A DNA stretch of 15,368 nucleotides from CAZTWC01 sp964617105 [NCBI: uncultured Myxococcia bacterium] (GCA_964617105.1 CAZTWC010000066.1:1-15368), one strand, 5' to 3'. Positions 1-8,644 are shown, counted from the first letter of the stretch. Made by a program: numbers and translations. The notes: generated by a model not told the origin, from the sequence alone.

Positions 1-2481
1 GTTATGAACAAAGGGGCTCTGGCTGAGTTAATAGACCGTAGTTATCGTAAGTGCGGCCAAAAGGCCACGGTTTTGCTGGCCGATAGACTACGCACCCTTG
101 GTTTCTACCATTCCACCAGGGCCGGTATCTCTATATCCATTAGCAACATGACCATTCCCTCTAAAAAACAAGAGTTATTAGACCAGGCTTACACTGATAT
201 AAAACATATTGAGCAGCAATATGCCGATGGTATTATTACCGATGGTGAAAAACACAATAAATTGATCGATAACTGGACTCTAACCACTGATAATGTTGCC
301 GCTCAAATGATGCGCGAATTGGAGGTGGACATCCTGTTAGATAATGAAGGAAAAGAGCACCTTATCCCCTCTTTTAACCCTATCTTTATTATGGCAGATT
401 CAGGAGCCCGGGGTAGTGCTCAGCAGATAAAACAGTTGGCAGGAATGAGGGGTTTGATGGTGAAGCCTTCTGGTGAAATCATCGAAACGCCCATCACCGC
501 GAATTTCAGGGAAGGCCTTTCCGTACTCCAGTATTTTATCTCCACCCACGGCGCCAGAAAAGGTCTGGCTGATACCGCATTGAAAACAGCCAATTCCGGT
601 TACCTTACCCGCCGGCTGGTAGATGTGGCCCAAGACTGCACTGTAACTGAGTTCGACTGCGAAACTTTGGATGGAATCTACTTATCCTCCCTGGTTGAAG
701 GTGGTGAAATCATTCAGCCGATGGGTGAAAGGATCCTGGGACGAACGGCATTAGACGATATCGTTGAACCATATACCAATGAAGTTATTGTGGAGGCCAA
801 CCAACAGATTGACGAAGATCACGTCCAAAAAATCGAGGCATCAGGAATTGAAAGAGTGCATATTCGCTCGGTTTTAACTTGTCAGGCCGAACGGGGTATT
901 TGCGCCCAATGCTATGGCCGTGACCTGTCCCGAGGCCACAAGGTGAACATTGGTGAGGCGGTGGGAGTTATCGCCGCTCAATCCATTGGTGAACCAGGCA
1001 CTCAGTTGACCATGCGTACCTTCCATATTGGTGGCGCTGTCCAGGGAAGAGCGGAACAGAGCACTTTAGAAAACCGTTACTCTGGATTTGTAAAATACGA
1101 TAATTTGCATGTGGTGGCAAAACAAATAGCCCTGGATGAAGGATCGCAAAAGCAGACTATCTGGGTGGTTATGAACCGCAATGGTGAAATCACCATTTTA
1201 GACGAGCATAACCGTGAAAGAGAAAGATACCCCGTGGTTTACGGCGCTCAGATTTTGATCCCAGATGGAGGCAAGGTAAAGACTAATACCATGATTGCCC
1301 AGTGGGATCCTTTTTCCACAGTAATCATTACTGAAGTATCTGGATACGTAGCCTATGGAGATATCCTGGACGGTCTTACCATGGAAGAGCAAACCGACCC
1401 TATTACCGGTTTGACCCAAAAAGTTATAGCACCCTCTAAGGATAGCGATATGCGTCCTACCTTATCGGTAAAAGACGCAGATGGCAATACCCTTAAACTA
1501 AGCCTTAAAGATATGCAAAACCGGGAAATTGAAGCATCTTATCTGCTCCCGGTGGGCGCCAATATTCTGGTGCAAGACAAAGAATTTATCAAGGCTGGCG
1601 ATGTTTTAGCTAAAATACCTCGGGAAACTACTAAAACTAAGGATATTACCGGTGGTCTTCCCCGAGTGGCAGAACTTTTTGAAGCCAGGAAACCAAAGGA
1701 ACATGCCCAAATTACTGAAATCGATGGGATTGTATCCTTTGGCAAAGATACCAAAGGTAAACGCAAGATCATTGTAACCCCGGAAATAGGTGAGCCTAAA
1801 GAGTATTTGATCTCCAAACAAAAATATATCCGGGTTCAAGAAGGTGATTTTGTCCGCACCGGAGATCCCCTGATGGATGGTTCATCCAATCCCCACGATA
1901 TTTTGCGGGTTATGGGAGAAAAAGAACTAGCCAAATACCTGGTGGATGAAGTGCAGGAGGTTTACCGGCTGCAAGGTGTTAAAATCAACGATAAACACAT
2001 TGAAGTTATTGTCCGCCAGATGTTGCGCCGGGTAAAAATTACCGATGTAGGCGATACCAACTTACTTTTGGAGGACCAGGTAGAAAAGCAAAATTTTAAA
2101 AAGATAAACGAAGCGGTAATGGGCATGGAAGAGGCCAGTGACCCGGCTGAGGCTGAATCTTTACTGTTGGGCATAACCAAAGCCTCGCTCTCTACCGACA
2201 GTTTTATCTCTGCCTCCTCTTTTCAGGAAACCACCAAAGTATTGACTGAAGCGGCTATTGCCGGCAAAGTGGATAACTTATTGGGTTTGAAAGAGAATGT
2301 TATTATGGGAAGGTTAATCCCGGCTGGAACTGGTCTACCAGTCTATCACAAACTCAATATGGCAGTGGAAGGATTTGATCAGGATCAGGAAAATGACAAA
2401 GAACTGACCATGGCCCAGGGTGAAACCGGAACGGAATTGGCAGAACAGCGTCCTCCGGAAATGCCTACCGTATTAAGTTAG
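1..2481 (+). CDS. rpoC: DNA-directed RNA polymerase subunit beta' (C-terminal part)
   Basis: This is the C-terminal part of the largest catalytic subunit of bacterial RNA polymerase. The frame is open to the left edge (a GTT codon precedes the first ATG), so the gene begins outside the window and about 825 residues of a usual 1,350-1,400 are visible. Counting from the first ATG, the secondary-channel and bridge-helix region is at about 130-212 ([13 protein letters not shown], then [20 protein letters not shown]). The second zinc site is C219, C293, C300 and C303, with the same 74-residue spacing from first to second cysteine as in the E. coli protein. The trigger loop follows ([20 protein letters not shown]). 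The C-terminal conserved block contains [14 protein letters not shown] and GRLIPAGTG. The protein ends with a short acidic, poorly conserved tail and a TAG stop. No frameshift is seen. Identification is certain. Confidence 0.99.
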   Translation, partial: VMNKGALAELIDRSYRKCGQKATVLLADRLRTLGFYHSTRAGISISISNMTIPSKKQELLDQAYTDIKHIEQQYADGIITDGEKHNKLIDNWTLTTDNVAAQMMRELEVDILLDNEGKEHLIPSFNPIFIMADSGARGSAQQIKQLAGMRGLMVKPSGEIIETPITANFREGLSVLQYFISTHGARKGLADTALKTANSGYLTRRLVDVAQDCTVTEFDCETLDGIYLSSLVEGGEIIQPMGERILGRTALDDIVEPYTNEVIVEANQQIDEDHVQKIEASGIERVHIRSVLTCQAERGICAQCYGRDLSRGHKVNIGEAVGVIAAQSIGEPGTQLTMRTFHIGGAVQGRAEQSTLENRYSGFVKYDNLHVVAKQIALDEGSQKQTIWVVMNRNGEITILDEHNRERERYPVVYGAQILIPDGGKVKTNTMIAQWDPFSTVIITEVSGYVAYGDILDGLTMEEQTDPITGLTQKVIAPSKDSDMRPTLSVKDADGNTLKLSLKDMQNREIEASYLLPVGANILVQDKEFIKAGDVLAKIPRETTKTKDITGGLPRVAELFEARKPKEHAQITEIDGIVSFGKDTKGKRKIIVTPEIGEPKEYLISKQKYIRVQEGDFVRTGDPLMDGSSNPHDILRVMGEKELAKYLVDEVQEVYRLQGVKINDKHIEVIVRQMLRRVKITDVGDTNLLLEDQVEKQNFKKINEAVMGMEEASDPAEAESLLLGITKASLSTDSFISASSFQETTKVLTEAAIAGKVDNLLGLKENVIMGRLIPAGTGLPVYHKLNMAVEGFDQDQENDKELTMAQGETGTELAEQRPPEMPTVLS

Positions 2482-2482
2482 T

Positions 2483-2497
2483 GCGCCTCCAAATTCT
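2483..2497 (+). repeat. 15-base motif shared with the gph 3' end
   Basis: GCGCCTCCAAATTCT lies two bases after the rpoC stop codon. The identical 15-mer occurs on the minus strand at 6135-6149, at the end of the gph reading frame. Its first nine bases also match the 3' end of tRNA-Cys (6055-6063). A 15-base match alone could arise by chance in a window this size. The shared position at a gene 3' end makes it more suggestive. It may be a fragment of a dispersed intergenic repeat. Confidence 0.4.
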
Positions 2498-2516
2498 CGC
2501 GTCCCGGACCGGTCCT

Positions 2517-2542
2517 ACTAGTGCACTGTACAGCACACTAGT
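2517..2542. repeat. 26-base imperfect palindrome between rpoC and the aminopeptidase gene
   Basis: Seven-base arms ACTAGTG and CACTAGT flank a two-base mismatch on each side and a central CTGTACAG, giving a near-symmetric 26-base palindrome. A separate perfect 10-base palindrome, GGACCGGTCC, lies at 2506-2515. The palindrome is followed by A residues, not T residues, on the plus strand, so it is not a standard intrinsic terminator for rpoC. It could be a protein-binding dyad, an RNA-processing hairpin or a repeat remnant. Confidence 0.5.
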
Positions 2543-2583
2543 AAAAAAGGTAAAAGGTAAAATAGGAGTATGTGGAGTAAATT

Positions 2584-3888
2584 ATGAACAAAAAAGAATC
2601 CATAAAAACTGCTAAAGACCTGATCAATTTCATTTATCAAAGTCCCTCCTCTTTTCATGCGGTAAATACCCTTAAGGAGCGGTTGGCGGACCATGGTTTC
2701 ACTTCGTTAATTGCAGGTGAAAACTGGTCCCTGGAAAAAGGGGGGAAATACTTTATCACCATTAACGATTCAGCTATTATCGCGGTGGAAATCGGGCACG
2801 GAGAGGTGGAGCAAAAGGGCTTTGCCATTATCGGCGCGCATACAGACAGCCCCTGTTTACGGGTCAAGCCCAATCCGGAGATGGTTGAAAACGGCTATAT
2901 CAAATTAAACGCCGAGATATACGGTGGCCCCATACTGAACACCTGGCTGGACCGGCCGCTTTCTCTGGCCGGCAGAGTAAGCCTCAAATCAAAATCCTTT
3001 TGGAAGCCCTCTTCACGATTGGTTTCCCTATCCAAATTAAAAGTAATAATCCCCAATGTTGCCATCCATTTGAATAAAACCCTGAACAAGGGATATGAAC
3101 TCAATAGACAAAAAGATATGTTGCCAATCTTAGGTCTGGTATCTGATAATTACCCGGGAGAGGGGCTGATAAAAAAATTACTAGCCAAAGAACTCTCGGT
3201 CAAGGAAGAGGAGATATTGGATTTCGACCTATTTGTTCACCACTATCAAAAAGGTGAATTGCTGGGACTGGAAGAGGAGTTTGTGGTCACCGGCCGCCTG
3301 GATAACCTGGCTATGGCCCACGCTGGAATGTCGGCAATGTTGGCTTCCGGGAAATCGGACCGCACCAAAGTTTTGGCCTGTTTTGACAATGAAGAGGTCG
3401 GTAGCGCCTCTAAGCAAGGCGCTGATTCACCGCTGTTGTCCCATGTGTTGGAACGGGTGGCGTTGGGTCTTGGTAAAGAACGAAATCAATTTTTGCAGTC
3501 TATTTTCAACTCCTTTATCATCTCGGCAGACATGGCCCATGCTGTGCACCCCAACTTGCCAGAGAAACACGATCCAACCAACAAACCAGCTATTAACCAG
3601 GGACCAGTAATCAAAATAAACGCCAACCAAAAATATACCACTGACAGCGACTCAGCCGCGGTTTTCACCAGGTTGTGCCAGGAGGCCAAAGTCCCCTGCC
3701 AGCAATATGTAAACCGTTCCGATGAGCCCGCCGGTTCAACTATTGGACCATTGTCCGCCACCCAACTACCTATCCGCTCTTTGGATATCGGAAATCCCAT
3801 GCTGGCTATGCATTCCATCAACGAAATGTGTGGCAGTAAAGATCAGGCATATTTAATCAGGGTCTTTAAAAGATTCTATAACGGATAA
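2584..3888 (+). CDS. apeB: M18 family metalloaminopeptidase (aspartyl aminopeptidase type)
   Basis: This is a probable cytosolic dinuclear zinc aminopeptidase of the M18 family, which removes N-terminal, often acidic, residues from peptides. The 434-residue length is typical. Family metal ligands and catalytic residues are visible: H86 and D88 in GAHTDSPCLRVKP, D240 in the VTGRLDNL motif, and E270-E271 in DNEEVGSASKQGADSP. ISADMAHAVHPN follows at about 313-324, and a late histidine lies in the GNPMLAMHS segment. The ATG at 2584 is preceded by purine-rich GGAG motifs (AGGAG and TGGAG), which support this start. The gene follows rpoC by 102 bases and its last 36 bases overlap the convergent rimO gene. 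Substrate specificity cannot be read from the sequence. The symbol is used as the common bacterial M18 name. Confidence 0.95.
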   Translation: MNKKESIKTAKDLINFIYQSPSSFHAVNTLKERLADHGFTSLIAGENWSLEKGGKYFITINDSAIIAVEIGHGEVEQKGFAIIGAHTDSPCLRVKPNPEMVENGYIKLNAEIYGGPILNTWLDRPLSLAGRVSLKSKSFWKPSSRLVSLSKLKVIIPNVAIHLNKTLNKGYELNRQKDMLPILGLVSDNYPGEGLIKKLLAKELSVKEEEILDFDLFVHHYQKGELLGLEEEFVVTGRLDNLAMAHAGMSAMLASGKSDRTKVLACFDNEEVGSASKQGADSPLLSHVLERVALGLGKERNQFLQSIFNSFIISADMAHAVHPNLPEKHDPTNKPAINQGPVIKINANQKYTTDSDSAAVFTRLCQEAKVPCQQYVNRSDEPAGSTIGPLSATQLPIRSLDIGNPMLAMHSINEMCGSKDQAYLIRVFKRFYNG

Positions 3889-5247
3889 CTCCCCTATTAG
3901 ATCATAGGATAGGGCATCGATTATCTTGGCTTGAACAAAGTCTCCGGGTTGATAGTTTTCAAAGTTGCCTATTAACTTTACTTGCCCATCTACTTCTGGG
4001 GCCTGGCCAAAATACCGGCCGCTGGCAGACAGGTTATAAACCTGTTTATCAGTTGAGCCCTCCTCCGAGATGGTCAACTCCTCTTCCAGTCCTATATCTT
4101 CTAGCAAAACCTGAAAACTCTCCCCTACCCTGTCCAAATTTTTGTTCAATGAAACCTGCTGTTGAAGCGCCATTAGATGGTGATAGCGTTCCTCAACCGT
4201 TTCTGGATCTATCTGCTGGTCCAGTTTGGCAGATTCACTGCCATCTTCGTTGGAGTATGGGAATACCACCAGGTGATCAAAAATCTCCTGCTCGATTAAA
4301 TCAACCATTTGCAGAAAATCCTGCTCGGTTTCTCCAGGATAGCCGGTAATCAAAGCGGTCCGTAAAACCGCCTGAGGAATTATTTGGTCTATTTGGGCCA
4401 ACAAATTACGAATAGACTTGTTACTGGCGCCTCTTTTCATAGAACGAAGAATAGGGTCACTCACATGCTGAAGGGGAATGTCCAGGTAGTTAACCACATT
4501 GGAACACTCTCTTATTAGACCTAAAAGTGGTTCAGAAACAGCGGTATGGTAGTTATACAGCAATCGTATCCAGGGGATATCCAGATGGCTCAACTGTCGA
4601 AGCAACTCCTCCAGATTAACTCTGGGTTTGAGGTCACTACCAAAAGAACTAAGATCCTGAGATATCAGGTTCAACTCTTTTACTCCCGAGTTTTTTAGGT
4701 TATTGGCCTCAAGTAGAATGTCATCTATAGTTCTGCTTTGCAGAGGGCCACGCAGAGAAGGGATCAAACAAAAAGAACATTGGCGGGAGCATCCTTCTGC
4801 TATTTTCAAATAAGCGGTATAAGGGGGCATAGAATTCAGGCGGGGGGTGGTATGATCGTATAGAAAAGAAGAACCGTTGTATTTTGGAATCTTCTTTCTT
4901 CCCTGTTCAATAATCTCGGTAATATTATTAAACTCCCCTGTCCCTACCAACAGATCTGCTTCGGGCAATTGCTGCTTTAATCTATCTTTATACCTCTGAA
5001 CCAGGCAGCCCGCCACCACTATACACTGACATTGGCCCTGCTGTTTAAAAACGCTCAACTCCTTAACAGTTTCCAAAGACTCCTGCACCGCCTCCTCCAG
5101 GAAGCCGCAGGTATTGACTATGATAATGTCAGCTTCTTCTGGATAGGTGGTAAGACTGTACCCATCTATGCCTAACAAACCGGCCATAACCTCGCTGTCC
5201 ACGCGATTTTTCGGACACCCCAAAGAAACTAAATAAAAGGAGTTCAA
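3853..5247 (-). CDS. rimO: Ribosomal protein uS12 (S12) methylthiotransferase RimO
   Basis: This is a radical-SAM methylthiotransferase that modifies the conserved aspartate of ribosomal protein S12 (beta-methylthiolation), using two 4Fe-4S clusters. The N-terminal UPF0004 domain carries cluster cysteines C11 (SLGCPKN), C47 (VNTCGF) and C81 (VAGCLVQR). The radical-SAM motif C153-x3-C157-x2-C160 sits in AEGCSRQCSFCLIPSLRG, a RimO-like rather than MiaB-like context. A C-terminal TRAM-like region follows (about 395-460). The length of 464 residues is normal. The start is TTG, overlapping the TGA stop of lolA as TTGA. An AGGTGA ribosome-binding sequence about seven bases upstream and the family-typical N-terminus support it. 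Translation is probably coupled to lolA. The 3' end overlaps the convergent aminopeptidase gene by 36 bases. Confidence 0.96.
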   Translation of the reverse strand: MNSFYLVSLGCPKNRVDSEVMAGLLGIDGYSLTTYPEEADIIIVNTCGFLEEAVQESLETVKELSVFKQQGQCQCIVVAGCLVQRYKDRLKQQLPEADLLVGTGEFNNITEIIEQGRKKIPKYNGSSFLYDHTTPRLNSMPPYTAYLKIAEGCSRQCSFCLIPSLRGPLQSRTIDDILLEANNLKNSGVKELNLISQDLSSFGSDLKPRVNLEELLRQLSHLDIPWIRLLYNYHTAVSEPLLGLIRECSNVVNYLDIPLQHVSDPILRSMKRGASNKSIRNLLAQIDQIIPQAVLRTALITGYPGETEQDFLQMVDLIEQEIFDHLVVFPYSNEDGSESAKLDQQIDPETVEERYHHLMALQQQVSLNKNLDRVGESFQVLLEDIGLEEELTISEEGSTDKQVYNLSASGRYFGQAPEVDGQVKLIGNFENYQPGDFVQAKIIDALSYDLIGELSVIESFKDPD

Positions 5248-5921
5248 TGTTTTATCACCTCGTAACCATGGGGAATCTTATATTCAAAAATCTCTTTGCC
5301 TATGGCAGGATTAAGTTTCAGAGCCGAAAAAGTTACCTGGTTGATATTGCCCATTCGGTCGATAATCTTGATGGAATGGATAAAATGATCTTTCCGGGAG
5401 ACCATAACCTGCAAATGTTTAAGAGTTCCCATCTCTTTTTTGGGCTTCAATTTCAATTGCACGCTTTGAGTTGACTGACCGAGTAATTGTACCTGGTATT
5501 GTTCTTTTATCTTACCCTGGCCCAGAAAAAAAGCCAAAGCACCGGGGTATTGTTCCATTTTGAAATCGGAAAAAATCTCCACCTGTTCATCCTCGGGATA
5601 ACCTAAGATCATGGTATTATTTTTTATTAAAAAAAATTTTTTAATCGGTTCAGTATAGATCCACCTTAATATCCCCGGTTTTTTCGACCATATCCGGCCC
5701 TTAAGTTGTCTTTTACCTTGGTGAATACTGGAGATATATTCTTGCTGGAAATCGGCAGTGAAACTGGTTAAGGTATCGTATCGTTCCTGCAGTTTTGTTA
5801 CCAGGGTATTTAAAAACTGAGTTTGATCTTTAATCGTCGGTTCTTTGGCTGGCAATCTCTTTCCGCCAACCAGAAGCCCTAATAAACCCAAAAAAAACAC
5901 CAATATTATTTTCTTTTGCAT
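5244..5921 (-). CDS. lolA: LolA-like periplasmic outer-membrane lipoprotein carrier
   Basis: This is a 225-residue periplasmic protein of the LolA fold, expected to carry lipoproteins from the LolCDE transporter to the outer membrane. The N-terminus is a classic signal peptide: KK, then a hydrophobic stretch at about 5-20, with likely cleavage after LPAKE at about residue 26. LolA hallmarks include the SFTADFQQEY segment after the first helix, the KGRIWSKKPGILRWIY strand pair, and a YPEDEQVEIFSDFK segment. An AGGGA ribosome-binding sequence lies seven to eight bases before the ATG. It is the first gene of a two-gene unit with rimO. It diverges from tRNA-Cys, whose promoter lies just upstream. 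Its presence indicates a diderm (Gram-negative) host. Confidence 0.88.
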   Translation of the reverse strand: MQKKIILVFFLGLLGLLVGGKRLPAKEPTIKDQTQFLNTLVTKLQERYDTLTSFTADFQQEYISSIHQGKRQLKGRIWSKKPGILRWIYTEPIKKFFLIKNNTMILGYPEDEQVEIFSDFKMEQYPGALAFFLGQGKIKEQYQVQLLGQSTQSVQLKLKPKKEMGTLKHLQVMVSRKDHFIHSIKIIDRMGNINQVTFSALKLNPAIGKEIFEYKIPHGYEVIKH

Positions 5922-5944
5922 TTTTTGGTCCCTAAAAAATTACC

Positions 5945-5973
5945 TTGACTATCAAATCAATCTATATTATTTT
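5945..5973 (+). promoter_or_regulatory. Probable sigma-70-type promoter of tRNA-Cys
   Basis: TTGACT (-35) at 5945-5950 and TATTTT (-10) at 5968-5973 are separated by 17 bases. This predicts a transcription start near 5980, about eight bases before the mature tRNA 5' end. The -35 is strong (5 of 6) and the -10 moderate (4 of 6). Assigned by pattern only. Confidence 0.55.
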
Positions 5974-5987
5974 AGTATCCTCTGAGG

Positions 5988-6063
5988 GGCGCAGTACCCA
6001 AGTGGCTAAGGGAACGGTCTGCAAAACCGTCATCCACCGGTTCGAATCCGGTCTGCGCCTCCA
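5988..6063 (+). tRNA. tRNA-Cys (anticodon GCA), CCA encoded
   Basis: The cloverleaf can be drawn by hand. The acceptor stem GGCGCAG/CTGCGCC is a perfect 7-bp helix. The D arm has CCC/GGG pairing. The anticodon stem is ACGGT/ACCGT with loop CTGCAAA, giving anticodon GCA. The variable loop is short. The T arm is ACCGG-TTCGAAT-CCGGT. The discriminator base is T, as expected for cysteine tRNAs, followed by an encoded CCA. A run of seven T residues (6064-6070) follows immediately and may serve for termination. This is an ordinary cysteine tRNA, not the longer selenocysteine tRNA. Confidence 0.98.
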
Positions 6064-6079
6064 TTTTTTTGTACTTTTC

Positions 6080-6093
6080 ACCCCTAAAGGGGT
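6080..6093. terminator. Small symmetric hairpin between tRNA-Cys and gph
   Basis: ACCCCTAAAGGGGT forms a 5-bp stem with a four-base loop (or six pairs with a two-base loop) in the gap between the convergent tRNA-Cys and gph genes. Position suggests a termination or 3'-end-protecting role. On neither strand is the hairpin directly followed by a U-tract (the T run precedes it on the plus strand), so it is not a canonical intrinsic terminator. Confidence 0.35.
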
Positions 6094-6107
6094 CATAGTT
6101 GGCGTCA

Positions 6108-6168
6108 GTTAGCCGGGATGCATCCGAGAAGATTAGAATTTGGAGGCGCCCGGATGCATCCGAATTCT
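6108..6168. repeat. Paired copies of a GGATGCATCC palindromic repeat at the gph 3' end
   Basis: Two copies of the palindrome GGATGCATCC (6116-6125 and 6152-6161, the second extended to CGGATGCATCCG) lie 36 bases apart. They flank the reverse complement of the 15-mer found after rpoC. The first copy and its flank (GTTAG-C-CGGGATGCATCCGA, 6108-6127) match 12106-12125 with one mismatch. The second copy and its flank (GGATGCATCCGAATTCT, 6152-6168) match 12114-12130 exactly. The repeat runs into the gph reading frame and supplies its last residues and stop codon. It is a small dispersed intergenic repeat, family unknown to me. Confidence 0.7.
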
Positions 6169-6834
6169 GAGCAGTTTCTGGCATTCTATTAGCAACTGCT
6201 CGGGAGTATCCACCCGGATTACATGAGAACCAAATAGGTCCTCATTTTCTCCCAGACCCCAAGTTACTGCTACACATTTAATACCCACATTTTTAGCCGA
6301 AGCCACATCGATGGCTGAATCACCCACCAAAGCCACGGAAGAAGCCTGGAGTAACTCTTCAGCCCGAAAAATCATGGCAGGATCTGGTTTGGTAACCTTC
6401 ACATCATCTGGTCCCAGCACCACCTTAAAGAAACCCGGCATCAATTTGTCAGCAATAATCCGAGCCATCTCCCCCGGTTTATTAGTAACAATCCCCAGGG
6501 TCACATTGTCAGCGGTTAGTTGCTTCAGCACCTCAACCACTCCATCATAGCACCTGGTGCACACTACCAGGTTTTCCCGGTAATTGTGACGAAAATGCTC
6601 CTCCATCTCTTCTAACTTCTGCTCAGAAGCGTTCTCTGTCTCCAGCAGTTTCAAAGCCTCATCAACCAGATTTCGCACCCCCCGGCCGATCATTTTTTTT
6701 ACCTGAATTCGATTCAATGGTAATTGGGCGGATGGACTAAATTTTTCCAGCGTATAATTAAGGATATTGGTAATATCATCCAAAGAATTAACCAGAGTTC
6801 CGTCCAGGTCAAACAGGATAGCCTTTTTAGTCAT
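6133..6834 (-). CDS. gph: HAD-superfamily phosphatase, phosphoglycolate phosphatase-like
   Basis: This is a 233-residue haloacid dehalogenase-type phosphatase of the Gph group, a soluble enzyme that hydrolyses small phosphomonoesters such as 2-phosphoglycolate. Motif I is ILFDLDGTLVNS with nucleophile D9 and acid/base D11. Motif II is VTNKPG, the motif III lysine is in KPDP, and motif IV is LVGDSAIDVASAKN. An alpha-helical cap lies between motifs I and II. The start chosen is the ATG at 6834. It overlaps the lepA stop (ATGACTAA) and follows a strong GGGGGAAGG ribosome-binding sequence; an upstream ATG at 6861 lies inside lepA and would add nine non-family residues. The last about 11 residues are encoded by the palindromic repeat, so the ancestral C-terminus was probably replaced. 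The exact substrate is not certain. Confidence 0.9.
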   Translation of the reverse strand: MTKKAILFDLDGTLVNSLDDITNILNYTLEKFSPSAQLPLNRIQVKKMIGRGVRNLVDEALKLLETENASEQKLEEMEEHFRHNYRENLVVCTRCYDGVVEVLKQLTADNVTLGIVTNKPGEMARIIADKLMPGFFKVVLGPDDVKVTKPDPAMIFRAEELLQASSVALVGDSAIDVASAKNVGIKCVAVTWGLGENEDLFGSHVIRVDTPEQLLIECQKLLRIRMHPGASKF

Positions 6835-8644
6835 GCCCTTCCCCCTTGAGCACCGCCACAAAAGCCTTTTGGGGCACCAATACTCTACCGATGCTCCTCA
6901 TCTTTTTCTTCCCCTTTTTCTGCTTCTCCAGCAATTTTCGTTTTCGGGTAACATCGCCGCCATATAGTTTGGCGGTAACATCTTTACGCAACGGTGCGAT
7001 ATTGGTGCGAGCAATTATTTGACCGCCTATGGCGCCCTGAACAGCGACCTTAAACATCTGTCGCGGGATCTCCTGCCGCAATTTTTCACAAATAAACAGC
7101 GCTTTTTTACGAGCCCACTGCTTATGAGTTATAAGAGAAAGGGCATCCACCTTTTCTCCATTGATCAGGATATCCACTTTTACCAGATCCGCAGCCCGGT
7201 AATCATAAAAATCATAGTCAAAAGAAGCATAACCTCTAGAAACCGACTTTAAACGGTCATAATATTCATAGATAATCTCGGCCAGAGGTAATTCCACGTT
7301 TATCTCCATGCGCCCCCGGGTAGAATAAAAATATCGTATGTTTTCTCCCCGTCGGTCCAGGCACAATTTCATCACCGGTCCCATAAACTCCTCTGGAGTA
7401 ATTATCTTGGCCTTGACAAAAGGTTCCAGGGACTGCTCGATTTGCACCACCTCTGGGTAGTGGAGAGGATTATCCACTTTTATGGGAGTATCTTTTCCCT
7501 TTAGCAAAAACTGGTAACGAACACTGGGCAGAGTCATTATCAGAGAGCGGTCAAATTCCCTTTTCAACCTCTCCTGCACTATCTCCAGGTGGAGCAATCC
7601 TAAAAAACCACACCTGAATCCCTGTCCCAGGGCGGCTGATGAGTCTTTTTGGCTTACCAAAGCAGCATCATTGAGTTTATATTTTTCCAGGGCATCGGCC
7701 AGCACTTTGTACTCCTCAGAAACAATGGGATATATAGAGGAAAAAACCACTGGTTGTGACGATTTGAAGCCCGACAAAGGCGCGGGGGCCGGATTTGCCG
7801 CCAGAGTTATGGTGTCGCCCATGCGGGCCTTTTGAATTTCCTTAATCCCGGCAATTATGTAGCCCACCTGGCCGCAGATCAATTGTTTCTCCTTTTGACG
7901 ATGCAGACGAAAACTTCCCACCTCCTCCACCTTGTACTCCGCCTCAGTGGAGATCATTCGGATCATTTGGCCTGGCTTTAAGGCTCCATTAAATACCCGG
8001 CAGCTTATCACCGCCCCTCGAAAGGGATCGTAGGTGGCATCAAAGATCAACGCCTCCAAAGGAGATTGGTTGGAGCCTTTTGGCGAGGGTATCTTTTCCA
8101 CTACCGCTTTCAGCACATCATCAATTCCAATGCCCTTTTTGGCAGAACAAAGTATTGCCTCCTCACCGTCCAGACCCAGGTCCACCTCCAACTGCTGCCT
8201 CACCTTGTCTATATCAGCCGAGGGTAAATCTATCTTATTAATCACCGGCACAATCACCAGATCCTGTTCCAGAGCGGAATAGAAATTAGCCATGGTCTGG
8301 GCCTCCACCCCCTGGGAGGCATCCACCAGCAGCAATACGCCCTCGCAGGAAGCCAAAGCCCGGGAAACTTCGTAGGAAAAATCCACATGTCCGGGTGTAT
8401 CGATTAGGTTCAGTTGGTATTGCTGCCCATCGGGCCCCTGATAGGGTAAAGAGACGGTCTGGCTTTTGATGGTTATGCCCCGCTCCCGCTCGATATCCAT
8501 GTTGTCCAGGATTTGGTCCCTGAATTCCCTCTTAGATATTAGTCCAGCCTTTTGAATAAGCCGGTCAGCCAAAGTTGATTTACCGTGATCGATATGGGCG
8601 ATAATACTAAAATTACGGATTTGGACATTGGTTTTATCTTTCAT
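6827..8644 (-). CDS. lepA: Elongation factor 4 (LepA), ribosome-associated GTPase
   Basis: This is a translational GTPase of 605 residues, close to the usual 600. Visible motifs are the P-loop AHIDHGKSTLADR, the switch I segment RGITIKSQTV, DTPGHVDFSYEVSRAL (G3) and NKIDLP (G4). EF-G-like domains II, III and V follow. The LepA-specific C-terminal domain ends in a basic segment (TRKRKLLEKQKKGKKKMRSIG). I chose the ATG at 8644 because the protein then starts MKDKTNVQIRNFSIIAH, as relatives do. This ATG has no clear Shine-Dalgarno sequence. A GTG at 8680, with GAGGAA 11 bases upstream, would add 12 residues and is a real alternative. The gene heads a coupled pair with gph and diverges from the prenyltransferase gene. 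Confidence 0.97.
   Translation of the reverse strand: MKDKTNVQIRNFSIIAHIDHGKSTLADRLIQKAGLISKREFRDQILDNMDIERERGITIKSQTVSLPYQGPDGQQYQLNLIDTPGHVDFSYEVSRALASCEGVLLLVDASQGVEAQTMANFYSALEQDLVIVPVINKIDLPSADIDKVRQQLEVDLGLDGEEAILCSAKKGIGIDDVLKAVVEKIPSPKGSNQSPLEALIFDATYDPFRGAVISCRVFNGALKPGQMIRMISTEAEYKVEEVGSFRLHRQKEKQLICGQVGYIIAGIKEIQKARMGDTITLAANPAPAPLSGFKSSQPVVFSSIYPIVSEEYKVLADALEKYKLNDAALVSQKDSSAALGQGFRCGFLGLLHLEIVQERLKREFDRSLIMTLPSVRYQFLLKGKDTPIKVDNPLHYPEVVQIEQSLEPFVKAKIITPEEFMGPVMKLCLDRRGENIRYFYSTRGRMEINVELPLAEIIYEYYDRLKSVSRGYASFDYDFYDYRAADLVKVDILINGEKVDALSLITHKQWARKKALFICEKLRQEIPRQMFKVAVQGAIGGQIIARTNIAPLRKDVTAKLYGGDVTRKRKLLEKQKKGKKKMRSIGRVLVPQKAFVAVLKGEGHD

Noticed and set aside
3233-3610. 125-codon open frame inside the aminopeptidase gene, same strand, other frame
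   Set aside because: Wholly inside a well-conserved enzyme gene, rich in Trp/Cys/Arg, with no family features; a frame shadow.
3486-3821. 111-codon minus-strand open frame within the aminopeptidase gene
   Set aside because: Antisense shadow without a ribosome-binding site or recognisable domain.
5988-6063. tRNA-Cys as an integration site of a mobile element
   Set aside because: The match to the tRNA 3' end elsewhere is only nine or ten bases, and no integrase, tandem att sites or foreign gene block is present.
6080-6093. Strong intrinsic terminator for tRNA-Cys or gph
   Set aside because: The hairpin is real but is not followed by a U-tract on either strand, so it is listed only as a low-confidence site.
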